DNA of 21,021 nt from Desulfatitalea sp. UBA4791 (lineage in GTDB: Bacteria > Desulfobacterota > Desulfobacteria > Desulfobacterales > Desulfosarcinaceae): the NCBI GenBank assembly GCA_002402905.1, contig DHGT01000084.1:3146-24166 (forward strand), given 5' to 3'. The position numbers were made by a program, and so were the translations under genes. Shown in pieces: positions 8,231 through 15,418 of this stretch. Positions within the stretch are counted from its first letter, which is position 1, and every line of letters starts with the position of its first letter. The notes below the pieces were generated by a model. The model made no database searches and was not told the DNA's origin. It saw nothing but the letters and a program-made list of their open reading frames with translations.

Positions 8231-8234
8231 CAAG

Positions 8235-8265
8235 AAGTTTTAAGTTTAAAGTTTTAAGGTTAAAG
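8235..8265. repeat. AT-rich direct repeat between convergent genes
   Basis: AAGTTTTAAG occurs at 8235-8244 and 8249-8258, followed by a degenerate third copy (AGGTTAAAG), giving a 14-nt period in an otherwise GC-rich region. It lies between the ends of the DUF1566 gene and livF. No hairpin-plus-T-tract terminator for either gene was seen in the 113-nt gap. Confidence 0.5.
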
Positions 8266-8343
8266 TGATGGAATTCTGTCTATTGTTGTTTATATCATAT
8301 GCGGTTTATCTGGTTCCCCCCGGATCTTCCACTCATCAATTTC

Positions 8344-9087
8344 TTACATCCCCAGGTACGTCTTGCGTAGCACCTCGTCTTTCAGCAGCTCTTCACCTTT
8401 GCCCTCGGCAATGATCTTGCCCGAGGATAAGACGTAGTTGCGGTCGGCCATGGTAAAGACCGTGCTGACCTCCTGCTCGACCAGCAGCACGGTGATGCCC
8501 AGCTCCCGGATCTCCTGGATTTTGCGAAACACCTCGGTGCGCATGATGGGCGCCAGGCCGGTGGAGGGTTCGTCGATGCACAGCAGCTTGGGGCTGGACA
8601 TCATGGCCCGACCCACGGCGAGCATCTGTTGCTCGCCGCCGGATAGGGTGCCGGAGATCTGGTGGGATCGCTCCTTGAGCCGGGGAAAGAGCTGGTAGAC
8701 CTGGCGCAGGTTTTCATCGATTTCGTTTTTTTCGGTCAGCAGGTAGGCGCCGGCCTTGAGGTTTTCCAGAACGGACATCTCCTTGAACGGTCGCCGACGT
8801 TCGGGGCAGTGGATCAGGCCCATCTTGGCGATCTCGTGGGCCGGCGTTTTTTCGATGCGCTTGCCCATGAACTCCACCGTGCCTTGAAGGGTGATGTCGC
8901 CGTCGCCTCCGCGGTGAATGCTCTTTTCCCAGGCCACCAGGCCGGTGGCGGCCCGCAGGGTCGTGGATTTGCCGGCGCCGTTGGGGCCTACGAGGCTCAC
9001 CAGCTCTCCCTCATCGACATGCAGGCTGATGTCGTTGATGATCATCGCCTTGCCGTAACAGACCGTCAGATTGGTTATTTCCAGCAC
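8344..9087 (-). CDS. livF: Branched-chain-type ABC transporter ATP-binding protein LivF
   Basis: One of two cytoplasmic ATPases of a HAAT-type importer; 247 residues. It has Walker A GPNGAGKST near residue 37, signature LSGGEQQML, Walker B LLCIDEPSTGLAP, and the LivF-type ending VLRKTYLGM. The region after Walker A carries a somewhat longer loop (GLVAWEKSIHRGGDGDIT) than the usual family member. The start is a GTG at 9087-9085, supported by AAAGGAG upstream and by the conserved beginning LEITNLTVCYGK. The open frame reaches much further upstream but that part reads as the shadow of livG. It begins 2 nt after livG stops and is the last gene of the operon. Confidence 0.93.
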   Translation of the reverse strand: MLEITNLTVCYGKAMIINDISLHVDEGELVSLVGPNGAGKSTTLRAATGLVAWEKSIHRGGDGDITLQGTVEFMGKRIEKTPAHEIAKMGLIHCPERRRPFKEMSVLENLKAGAYLLTEKNEIDENLRQVYQLFPRLKERSHQISGTLSGGEQQMLAVGRAMMSSPKLLCIDEPSTGLAPIMRTEVFRKIQEIRELGITVLLVEQEVSTVFTMADRNYVLSSGKIIAEGKGEELLKDEVLRKTYLGM

Positions 9088-9089
9088 CG

Positions 9090-9857
9090 TTATATATCTC
9101 CTTTGCCCAGATAGCATTCGATGACTGCGGGATGCTTCACCACCGCCTCGGGTGAGCATTCGGCCACCACCTCGCCATAATTGAGGACGATGACGCGGTC
9201 GACGATTTTCATCAGGGCCTGCAGCTTGTGCTCGATGATGATCATGGCCGGCCCTTCGCTGTGCAAGCGTCCGAATCGGCCCCCTTTGTGCAGCCGTTTG
9301 ATCGACTTGGCCATCAGATCGGTCTCGGCAGGGCTCAAACCGCCGAACGGCTCGTCGAGCAACAGCAGTTCCGGCTCGGTGGCGATGGCGCGCGCCACCT
9401 CCAGGCGCTTGAGGTCGCCCTGGGACAAGGTGGAGGCCTTTTCGAGGGCCATGTCGGATATGCCGGCGAACTCGAGGGCATCCATGGCCTTGGCCTCGAT
9501 GCGCTTGACCCATTCGCCGGTTTTCATGGAGCGCGGCGAAAGGCACGAAACCATCACGTTGGCGATGATCGGCAGGCGCCGGAAGGGCCGCATGTTCTGA
9601 AAGGTGCCGGCGATGCCCATATTGACGATGTCCCATACCTTGCGCCGGGTGATATCCTGCCCTTTGAAGCGAATCTTGCCGCTGTCGGGCTTGATGATGC
9701 CGGTGATCTGGCGCAGCAGGGTCGTTTTGCCGGCCCCGTTGGGTCCGATCAATCCCACGATCTCATCCCGGGCGACATTGAAGCTGACATTGCTGGTGGC
9801 CTTCAATCCGCCGAAACTCTTGTTCAGATTTGCTACTTCCAACAGGGGAACGGCCAT
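9090..9857 (-). CDS. livG: Branched-chain-type ABC transporter ATP-binding protein LivG
   Basis: Partner ATPase to LivF; 255 residues. Walker A GPNGAGKTT lies near residue 37, the LivG-specific GTFQNMRPFRRL follows the Q-loop, the signature is the variant LSQGDLKRLEVARA, and Walker B is LLLLDEPFGGLSP. The C-terminal IIIEHKLQALMKIVDRVIVLNYG is typical of LivG. The segment KRLHKGGRFGRLHSEGPAM before it is longer than usual and looks like a small insertion. GGAGG precedes the ATG at 9857-9855. The gene starts 1 nt after the CoA ligase stop, so the ligase and the transporter ATPase are almost certainly translated from the same message. Confidence 0.93.
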   Translation of the reverse strand: MAVPLLEVANLNKSFGGLKATSNVSFNVARDEIVGLIGPNGAGKTTLLRQITGIIKPDSGKIRFKGQDITRRKVWDIVNMGIAGTFQNMRPFRRLPIIANVMVSCLSPRSMKTGEWVKRIEAKAMDALEFAGISDMALEKASTLSQGDLKRLEVARAIATEPELLLLDEPFGGLSPAETDLMAKSIKRLHKGGRFGRLHSEGPAMIIIEHKLQALMKIVDRVIVLNYGEVVAECSPEAVVKHPAVIECYLGKGDI

Positions 9858-9858
9858 A

Positions 9859-11568
9859 TTATTTATCCTCCGCCTCGTCGCGCAGTTCCCGGCGGGACAC
9901 CTTGCCCACATCGGTCTTGGGCAGCTCACCCCTGAATTCGATGATACCCGGAACTTTGTAGTGGGCCAGGTTCTGCTTGCAGAATTCGATGATATCCTCT
10001 TCAGAGAGCTTGCCACGCGCTTCGCTCTGCAACACCACATAGGCCTTGATGATCTGGCCGACCTTGGGATCGGGCACGCCGACCACACCGGCCGCCTTGA
10101 CCTGGGGATGCATGTAGAGTACTTCCTCCACGTGGCGGGCAAAGACCGAATAGCCCTTGTGTTTGATCAGGTCGCGCTTGCGGTCGAAGAAGAAAAAGTA
10201 GCCCTCCTCGTCCATTCGCACCAGGTCGCCGGTGCGCATCCAGCGTTTGCCGTCGATCTCGATGAAGGTCTCGGCGTTGGCGTCCGGGCGCTTCCAGTAA
10301 CCGGCCATGGCATTGGGTCCGCTCAGAATCAATTCGCCTTCCTCGTTGACCGGCTTGAACTCCAGGCTCTCCATGTCGATGACGGCGGCATCCACTCCGG
10401 TGATGGGCATGCCGAACGATCCCTGCTTGGGGCGGTCCTTGGGATTGCTGTGGCTGATGGCGGTGCACTCGGTCATGCCGAAGCCTTCGAGGATCTTGGT
10501 GCCGGTGCGTCGTTCCCAGCCCTCGCAGGTGGTGTCATGGAGCGTATCGGCGCCACAGGCGACGATTTTGAGCCGCTTCCAGTTGACCCGGTCCGTCTTT
10601 TCGTGCTCTTTGAGGTACTCGTACAGGGTGGGCACGCCATAGAAGGCCGAGGCCTGGTAACGGTCCACGGCATTGAGGATTTCTTCCATGTCCGGGGTGG
10701 TGAAGAGCACCAGGGTCTGGCCCTGGGTCAGGCCCGAGAGCATCAGTACGGCCTGGCCGTAGATGTGAAACAGTGGCAGAAAGGCAATGATCGTCTCTTT
10801 GCCCTCTTCCACGAACGGCCACCACGCCTTGCCCATGGCGTAGATGGCCACCAGATTGCGATGAGTCAGCATGGCGGCCTTGGGAAGGCCCGTGGTACCA
10901 CCGGTGTAGGGCAGGGCGGCGATATCCTTTTCGGGGTCGTATTGGATTTTGGGCGGTTGAGGCGGATGGGCGGCGAGGAACTCCTTGAAGACCAGAAGGC
11001 CCATTCGCTTGATCTCTTCGGCCGTGGGGGGCTTCAGATCGGCATAGGCCTTGCTGATGGCTTTCTTTGCAAATGCTTTTTTCAGCAGGGGTAGAAAATC
11101 GCCCAGGTTAGAAAGAATGACGTTGTCCAGGGCGACACCCGAGCGTTCGACGTTGGCGTAAAGCATATCCTCGCAGATCACGGTTTTGGCTTCACTGTCC
11201 TCGAGCTGGTGGCGGACCTCCTTGCTGGTGTAGACCGGACTGACCGGCGTCACCTTGGCGCCGGCCTTGAGGGCCCCGAAATAGCTGATGATGAATTGGG
11301 GCGAATTGAGCAGGTAGATGGCCACTGTATCGCCTTTTTTGACCCCCAGGCTGGCCAGGCCGGTGGCGCAGCGGTCGATGAGTTCGATCAGCTCCTTGTA
11401 GCTGATTTTCTTTCCATAAAAAATCAGGGCGGTTTTCTTTTGATATCTTTCGGCAGTCTGGTCCAGCAGCTCAGGAACCGCCAGTTTGGGAATGTCGACG
11501 CTCGGGGGCACGTTGTCCGGATAAAATTTGAGCCATGGTCTGCTGGTGTAGAGCGTTTTTGAATCCAT
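9859..11568 (-). CDS. AMP-forming acyl-CoA synthetase (long-chain fatty acid or aromatic acid CoA ligase)
   Basis: Cytoplasmic ANL-superfamily enzyme that adenylates a carboxylic acid with ATP and transfers it to CoA; 569 residues, normal for FadD-like ligases. Visible motifs in order: P-loop YTGGTTGLPKAAMLTH near residue 225, LPLFHIYG, FYGVPTLYEYL, GFGMTECTAISHSNP near 355, the TGDLV aspartate near 440, the hinge FFFDRKRDLIKHKGYSV, and the C-terminal catalytic lysine in PKTDVGKVSRREL. AGGAGG lies about 11 nt before the ATG. Substrate cannot be assigned from sequence: medium or long fatty acids and aromatic acids are all possible. Its position between livM and livG, with gaps of 30 and 1 nt, links activation to import by this transporter. 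Confidence 0.88.
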   Translation of the reverse strand: MDSKTLYTSRPWLKFYPDNVPPSVDIPKLAVPELLDQTAERYQKKTALIFYGKKISYKELIELIDRCATGLASLGVKKGDTVAIYLLNSPQFIISYFGALKAGAKVTPVSPVYTSKEVRHQLEDSEAKTVICEDMLYANVERSGVALDNVILSNLGDFLPLLKKAFAKKAISKAYADLKPPTAEEIKRMGLLVFKEFLAAHPPQPPKIQYDPEKDIAALPYTGGTTGLPKAAMLTHRNLVAIYAMGKAWWPFVEEGKETIIAFLPLFHIYGQAVLMLSGLTQGQTLVLFTTPDMEEILNAVDRYQASAFYGVPTLYEYLKEHEKTDRVNWKRLKIVACGADTLHDTTCEGWERRTGTKILEGFGMTECTAISHSNPKDRPKQGSFGMPITGVDAAVIDMESLEFKPVNEEGELILSGPNAMAGYWKRPDANAETFIEIDGKRWMRTGDLVRMDEEGYFFFFDRKRDLIKHKGYSVFARHVEEVLYMHPQVKAAGVVGVPDPKVGQIIKAYVVLQSEARGKLSEEDIIEFCKQNLAHYKVPGIIEFRGELPKTDVGKVSRRELRDEAEDK

Positions 11569-11598
11569 CGTGCGATTTTCCTCCTGTGTGGATAAACC

Positions 11599-12639
11599 CT
11601 AATGCAAGTCTGCCGCGCAGACGCGACACACCTTGCGAGTGGCAATGTTGCGGATTTTACAGCGCGGGCATTCGTTTTCGATTTTACTCCGCAGCCAGGG
11701 CAGTAAACCACCCGGCATGTAGAGCAGCACGATCATGACCACGATGGCGAACATCAATTGCCGCAGCTCAGGCCATATGCGGAAGAACTCCAGGAGCGGA
11801 AACAGAATGAAAACGGCGCCTACCGGCCCCCAGATGGTGACCATGCCGCCGAACACGCTCCAGATGACCACCTGAAAGGACATGGAGATCTCCAGGGTGG
11901 AGGGGCCTGCGATGCGCATGAAGTGGGCATAGAGACCTCCGGCCAAACCGGCGAAAAAACCGCTGAGGCTGAAGGCGATCAGCTTGTATTTGGTCGTATT
12001 GATGCCGGCCGCCTTGACAGCCAGTTCGTCTTCACGAATGGCGTGAAAGATGATGCCCATGTGGGAGTCGGTGATCTTCCACATGACCGTGACCAATACC
12101 AGCATGGTGATGACGACGATGTAGTAATTGGCAATCCTGGATCGCGCCAGACGACTCAAGCCGGAGAGCCCTAGCTCGCCACCGGTCAACTCCGGAACCG
12201 AGAAAACGAAACCCATCAGGATGATGGGAAAGGCAAGCGTGGTGAGCGCCAGGTAGGTGCCGCGCAACCGCAGACAGGGAAGGCCCACCAGCAGTCCGGC
12301 CAGGACGGCGACCAGGGCACCGGCCGGGATGCTGGCCCATGGAGGAAAGCCGGCTCTCAGGTTCAATATGGCGGTGCCGTAAGCACCCACCCCGAAGAAA
12401 AGGGCATGCCCGAAATTGATTTGGCCGGTGAAGCCGGAGAGTAGATCCCAACTGGCTGCGAAGATGGCAAAGATGCTGGCCAGAATCAGGATCCGCATCA
12501 TGTACGGGTCGTCGTAGAGCAGCGGCAGCAGAAGCACGGTCAAAAAGAAGAGCAGCACGACGATCCGGCTGGGTAGGACGAACACTTCGTTTTTCAGGAT
12601 CAAGAACAGTTTCCGCAAGTGGTAACGCAGCAGATTCAT
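11599..12639 (-). CDS. livM: Branched-chain-type ABC permease LivM with C-terminal zinc-ribbon-like tail
   Basis: Inner-membrane channel subunit, 346 residues with about nine or ten hydrophobic segments. Diagnostic LivM stretches include WDLLSGFTGQINFGHALFFG, LRLRGTYLALTTLAFP, AIREDELAVKAAGINT and GGMVTIWGPVGA. The last 25 residues leave the family pattern and form CPRC-X10-CRVC with cysteines at 324, 327, 338 and 341, a rubredoxin or zinc-ribbon-like knuckle pair expected on the cytoplasmic face. The ATG at 12639-12637 follows an AAGAGGGAT ribosome-binding site and begins the conserved MNLLRYHLRK. The longer open frame upstream is a shadow of livH. It starts 2 nt after livH ends. Confidence 0.92.
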   Translation of the reverse strand: MNLLRYHLRKLFLILKNEVFVLPSRIVVLLFFLTVLLLPLLYDDPYMMRILILASIFAIFAASWDLLSGFTGQINFGHALFFGVGAYGTAILNLRAGFPPWASIPAGALVAVLAGLLVGLPCLRLRGTYLALTTLAFPIILMGFVFSVPELTGGELGLSGLSRLARSRIANYYIVVITMLVLVTVMWKITDSHMGIIFHAIREDELAVKAAGINTTKYKLIAFSLSGFFAGLAGGLYAHFMRIAGPSTLEISMSFQVVIWSVFGGMVTIWGPVGAVFILFPLLEFFRIWPELRQLMFAIVVMIVLLYMPGGLLPWLRSKIENECPRCKIRNIATRKVCRVCAADLH

Positions 12640-12641
12640 AA

Positions 12642-13511
12642 CTATCCCTCTTCTTCGAATTGTACGCCGAAAAGGCCTGTCGGGCGGACCACCAGCACCA
12701 GGATCATGATGGACAGGGCTACCGCGCCCTTGAGAAATGCGCCGGAGGGGATCAAAAAGACCACCATGGCTTCGGCGAATCCCAGGATAAAGGCGGCGTA
12801 AAAGCTGCCCTTGATGCTGCCCATACCGCCCAGCACCACCACGGCCATCATCATGATCAGCGGGTGGCTCCACATGAACGGCTCGACCGTCGTCAGCGGC
12901 ACGATGATGGCACCCGTGGCGCCGGCCAGTCCCACCGAGATCACGACCGCCATCATGGCCACACGGCTTTCATTCATGCCCATAAGGTTGGCCACCTCCC
13001 GGTCCTGAGCCGTGGCGCGGATGGCCAGGCCCAGTTTGGTATGCATGAGAAAGAGCCGCATCAAGCCCAGGACCACCAGCACCGAGGCGAAGGTGATCAA
13101 CTGCTGGTAGAAGACTTTGACGCCCAGGATCGTGGCATATCCCTTGATCAGGGCCGGTACGCTCAGGTAATCGCCGGTGAAGATCAGCATCATGATCTCC
13201 TGCAGGGCGATGGCCAGGGCGATGGTGCCGATCAGCACGGCCTGTTCGTGTTCACGAATGGGGGCGATGAAGATTTTGTAAACGATCAACCCGAGGATCG
13301 ATACGAAGACGATCCCGGTAATCATCGCCGAGAGGGGGTTGAATCCCAGGCGGTAGGTCGTGAAATAGATACAGTAGGCCGCCACCATGTAAAAGGCCGT
13401 GTGAGCGATATTGACGATTCGGGCAACGCCGAAAATCAGGGAGAAACCGATCGCCAGCAGCGCATAGGTGCTTCCGTTGATCAGGCTGGTGATCAAAATA
13501 TCGATTAGCAT
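12642..13511 (-). CDS. livH: Branched-chain-type ABC permease LivH
   Basis: Inner-membrane channel subunit, 289 residues, about eight hydrophobic segments. Family-typical sections include NGSTYALLAIGFSLIFGVAR followed by IVNIAHTAFYM, IRATAQDREVANLMGMN (the cytoplasmic coupling loop toward the ATPases), VVVLGGMGSIKGSFYAAFILG and the ending LVVRPTGLFG. It forms the transmembrane pore with LivM. A GTGAGGTG element precedes the ATG. It follows livK after an 87-nt gap that contains a strong hairpin, so it is likely expressed at a lower level than the binding protein. Confidence 0.93.
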   Translation of the reverse strand: MLIDILITSLINGSTYALLAIGFSLIFGVARIVNIAHTAFYMVAAYCIYFTTYRLGFNPLSAMITGIVFVSILGLIVYKIFIAPIREHEQAVLIGTIALAIALQEIMMLIFTGDYLSVPALIKGYATILGVKVFYQQLITFASVLVVLGLMRLFLMHTKLGLAIRATAQDREVANLMGMNESRVAMMAVVISVGLAGATGAIIVPLTTVEPFMWSHPLIMMMAVVVLGGMGSIKGSFYAAFILGFAEAMVVFLIPSGAFLKGAVALSIMILVLVVRPTGLFGVQFEEEG

Positions 13512-13533
13512 AACACCTCACCGCGTCACCTGG

Positions 13534-13573
13534 GCAAGCGCCCCCGCCGACGGTTGCCGGCAGGGGCGTTTGC
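13534..13573. promoter_or_regulatory. Hairpin in livK-livH gap (attenuator or mRNA stabiliser)
   Basis: The arms at 13534-13549 (GCAAGCGCCCCCGCCG) and 13558-13573 (CGGCAGGGGCGTTTGC) are complementary over 16 positions. In the minus-strand transcript this gives 14 Watson-Crick pairs, one G-U and one mismatch, closing an 8-base loop. No U-tract follows on the minus strand, so it is not a standard intrinsic terminator. Such hairpins after binding-protein genes commonly reduce or stabilise message so that the binding protein exceeds the permeases. Confidence 0.65.
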
Positions 13574-13598
13574 GTTCGTTTTGTATGTTGCGTCGGAA

Positions 13599-14912
13599 CT
13601 ACTTTTTATAGGCCTGGATGACCCAGGGCGGGATCTTGTAATCCTGAATGCCCTTGTAGGTGATCTCCGGTGCACCCGGAGCGGCGACCCACTTGTTGGG
13701 CCATACGCCGACCGGCTTGCCGTCGATCCATTGGATGGCCAGGCTGGTCAGATAGCCCGGTCCCCAAGTCAGGTCGTGCAGATGACGTCCCTGTTCGTCT
13801 TTCATGTATTTGACAATGCCGGAAGCCACCTTGCGTTCGGACACCTCCATCGCCTTGACCAGTTCATCCGCATCGAGGCTGCCGGTCTCCTCTATGGTGG
13901 CGACGATTGCTTTGATGGCGGAATAGGTGTCGGCCGTGTAGGTCGGGGTTTCGCCGAATCTTTTGTAGTAGGTTTCGACAAAGGGGGCGGTGAGTTCGTT
14001 GTACTCCACCCCGCGGCAGTAGGTATTCATCGTAAGGATGTATTCCCCCATGCCTTGGGTGGCTTCCCAGAAACCATCCTTCTGGCCTTCCACGTTGATT
14101 CCCACCTGCACGGCCGGGATTTTCAGCTCACCGCCCTGGCGGGCAAAGGGAATACCCACCGATGAAGAGAAAATGGTGAAGATCATCTGGGCGCCGGCGC
14201 GCTGAATGGCGGAAAGCTCGGCGGTCACATCGGTGGCCACTGGGGAGGGACGCCACACGCCTACCGATTCCATGCCGATTTTGGGCAGAAAGCCTTCGGT
14301 GGCGGCGACCATGGGATCGGCCCACATCGCTTTTTCAGCCACCACGGCCACTTTGACTTTTTCCAGACCGAGCTCTTTCTTGAGGATGTCGCCGACGAAT
14401 TTCAGATGCAAAAAGCTCGTGCGGACCAGAAATGCGGAGTTGAAAGGCGTGCCTCGGAAGAAGTATTTGTAGGTGTCGTAATCCTGGGCCACTCGGGTGC
14501 ACAATTCCGGATGAGCCGCACCGCAGCCGATGAAGATCTTTTGATACTCCATGGCGATGTCCTGCATGGCCAATACCGCTTCGGTCCGGAAACCGCCGAC
14601 CACGAAATCCACCTTGTCACGTGTCATGAGCAATTCCATGGCATTGGTGGCGTCGGTCACGTTGAGAAATTCGTTGGAGTCGGCTTTGACCAGTTCGATT
14701 TTCATCATTTTTTTGCCGACTTTGACACCCCCTTTGGCATTGATTTCCTCCTCGGCCATGATGGCGCCATTCCAATGTCCTTTACCCTGCACAAATTGCA
14801 TCGGGCCGATGACGCCGATCTTGATGGTGTCGGCGCCCCATGCCGGAACGCCGATCGTCAAGGCCAACATCCCTACCAGCCCTGCGACCAAGAGAAGTCT
14901 AACCTTTTTCAT
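13599..14912 (-). CDS. livK: Branched-chain-type ABC transporter substrate-binding protein (LivK-like)
   Basis: Periplasmic type-I binding protein (Peripla_BP_6 family) that recruits the substrate of the liv operon; 437 residues, longer than LivJ/LivK of E. coli. A clear signal peptide (KKVRLLLVAGLVGMLALT, cleavage probably after PAWGA) precedes the usual first strand IKIGVIGPMQ. The MAEEEINAKGGVKVGKK section corresponds to the ..EINAAGGI.G.. motif. The usual serine/alanine/threonine carboxylate-binding stretch is replaced by GCGAAHPELC, suggesting a ligand other than a simple branched-chain amino acid. The ATG at 14912-14910 has AAAGGAG upstream; a frame extension of ten codons has no such support. 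First gene of the operon, with a leader of about 220-260 nt. Confidence 0.9.
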   Translation of the reverse strand: MKKVRLLLVAGLVGMLALTIGVPAWGADTIKIGVIGPMQFVQGKGHWNGAIMAEEEINAKGGVKVGKKMMKIELVKADSNEFLNVTDATNAMELLMTRDKVDFVVGGFRTEAVLAMQDIAMEYQKIFIGCGAAHPELCTRVAQDYDTYKYFFRGTPFNSAFLVRTSFLHLKFVGDILKKELGLEKVKVAVVAEKAMWADPMVAATEGFLPKIGMESVGVWRPSPVATDVTAELSAIQRAGAQMIFTIFSSSVGIPFARQGGELKIPAVQVGINVEGQKDGFWEATQGMGEYILTMNTYCRGVEYNELTAPFVETYYKRFGETPTYTADTYSAIKAIVATIEETGSLDADELVKAMEVSERKVASGIVKYMKDEQGRHLHDLTWGPGYLTSLAIQWIDGKPVGVWPNKWVAAPGAPEITYKGIQDYKIPPWVIQAYKK

Positions 14913-15138
14913 TGAGTTACTCCTTTCCCTGTTTGTTTGCATGTGCCGCCATAAGCTCGGCAGATGGATCCTGTCGAGAGGGTTCGTCGATTGGGATTGC
15001 CGTCTGGAGGGTGGGAAAAATTCGATGGTGTAAAAATGAAAAATGTTCGATCGGTTTCAGCGTGTCGCCCAATGTCATTTTCCTTTTCAGCGCAGCCGCA
15101 TACCCCCGGCATGGCGCAGAGGTTGTGTCAGCTCATGT

Positions 15139-15204
15139 ATTTCAATCAGAATATGAATTGAGTTCAATAACTTTCTTCTACGTCATTCCCTTTTGTCTTG
15201 TCAA
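15139..15204 (-). promoter_or_regulatory. Candidate liv operon promoter region
   Basis: On the minus strand a perfect TTGACA (15204-15199) is followed after 18 nt by TAGAAG (15180-15175), a weak -10. A second possible pair lies just downstream: TTGAAC (15167-15162), 17 nt, TGAAAT (15144-15139). Either would give a leader of roughly 215-260 nt before livK. The remaining sequence between 14913 and 15418 contains no gene I can support. Confidence 0.35.
15157..15168. promoter_or_regulatory. Palindrome ATTGA-GT-TCAAT in the livK leader (possible operator)
   Basis: A perfect 5-2-5 inverted repeat overlaps the expected start point of the first candidate promoter and the -35 of the second. That is a typical site for a repressor. 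The regulator is not encoded in the window and I cannot name its family. Confidence 0.35.
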
Positions 15205-15292
15205 TACCCAGATCGGGTGGGCTTGGATTTAAGCTTTGGACAGGCGGTCTTCGTGGAATTTAAAGCAGGTCATCAGTGGATGATAAACAGAA

Positions 15293-15317
15293 TCCCGAAT
15301 TGTTCTGTCAATCGGGA
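15293..15317 (-). terminator. Possible terminator hairpin downstream of the stress-protein gene
   Basis: TCCCGAATTG (15293-15302) and CAATCGGGA (15309-15317) form a nine-pair stem with one bulged base and a six-base loop. On the minus strand the stem is followed by the T-richer TTCTGTTTATC. It lies about 100 nt past the universal stress protein stop and before the liv promoter region, as expected for a boundary, but the T-tract is poor. Confidence 0.35.
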
Positions 15318-15418
15318 CTTTCAGCTATTCTGGATGGATATGTGTCACCACCCGCCGATAGGTCATGCGTCCCGAATCATACGGCGGGAACGCAAAAAGA
15401 AGCCCTGACGTGAATAAA

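Noticed and set aside
9088..9636. Long N-terminal extension of the livF frame
   Set aside because: It overlaps livG out of frame and has Arg/His-rich shadow composition. The GTG at 9087 with AAAGGAG fits the conserved start.
9858..10142. N-terminal extension of the livG frame
   Set aside because: Out-of-frame shadow of the ligase 3' end; the ATG at 9857 has GGAGG and the conserved N-terminus.
9604..11094. Plus-strand open frame of 496 codons opposite the CoA ligase
   Set aside because: Shadow of the ligase: the minus-strand frame has a full set of ANL motifs and an operon context, and the plus frame has no recognisable domain.
12640..12873. N-terminal extension of the livM frame
   Set aside because: Shadow of livH; the ATG at 12639 begins the conserved LivM sequence.
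14912..15232. Small plus-strand frames in the livK leader
   Set aside because: No recognisable domain, no good ribosome-binding site, and they overlap the likely promoter region of the minus-strand operon.
15365..15392. GCGTCCCG/CGGGAACGC hairpin as a terminator of the stress protein gene
   Set aside because: On the minus strand the T-run precedes rather than follows the stem, so it does not fit an intrinsic terminator.
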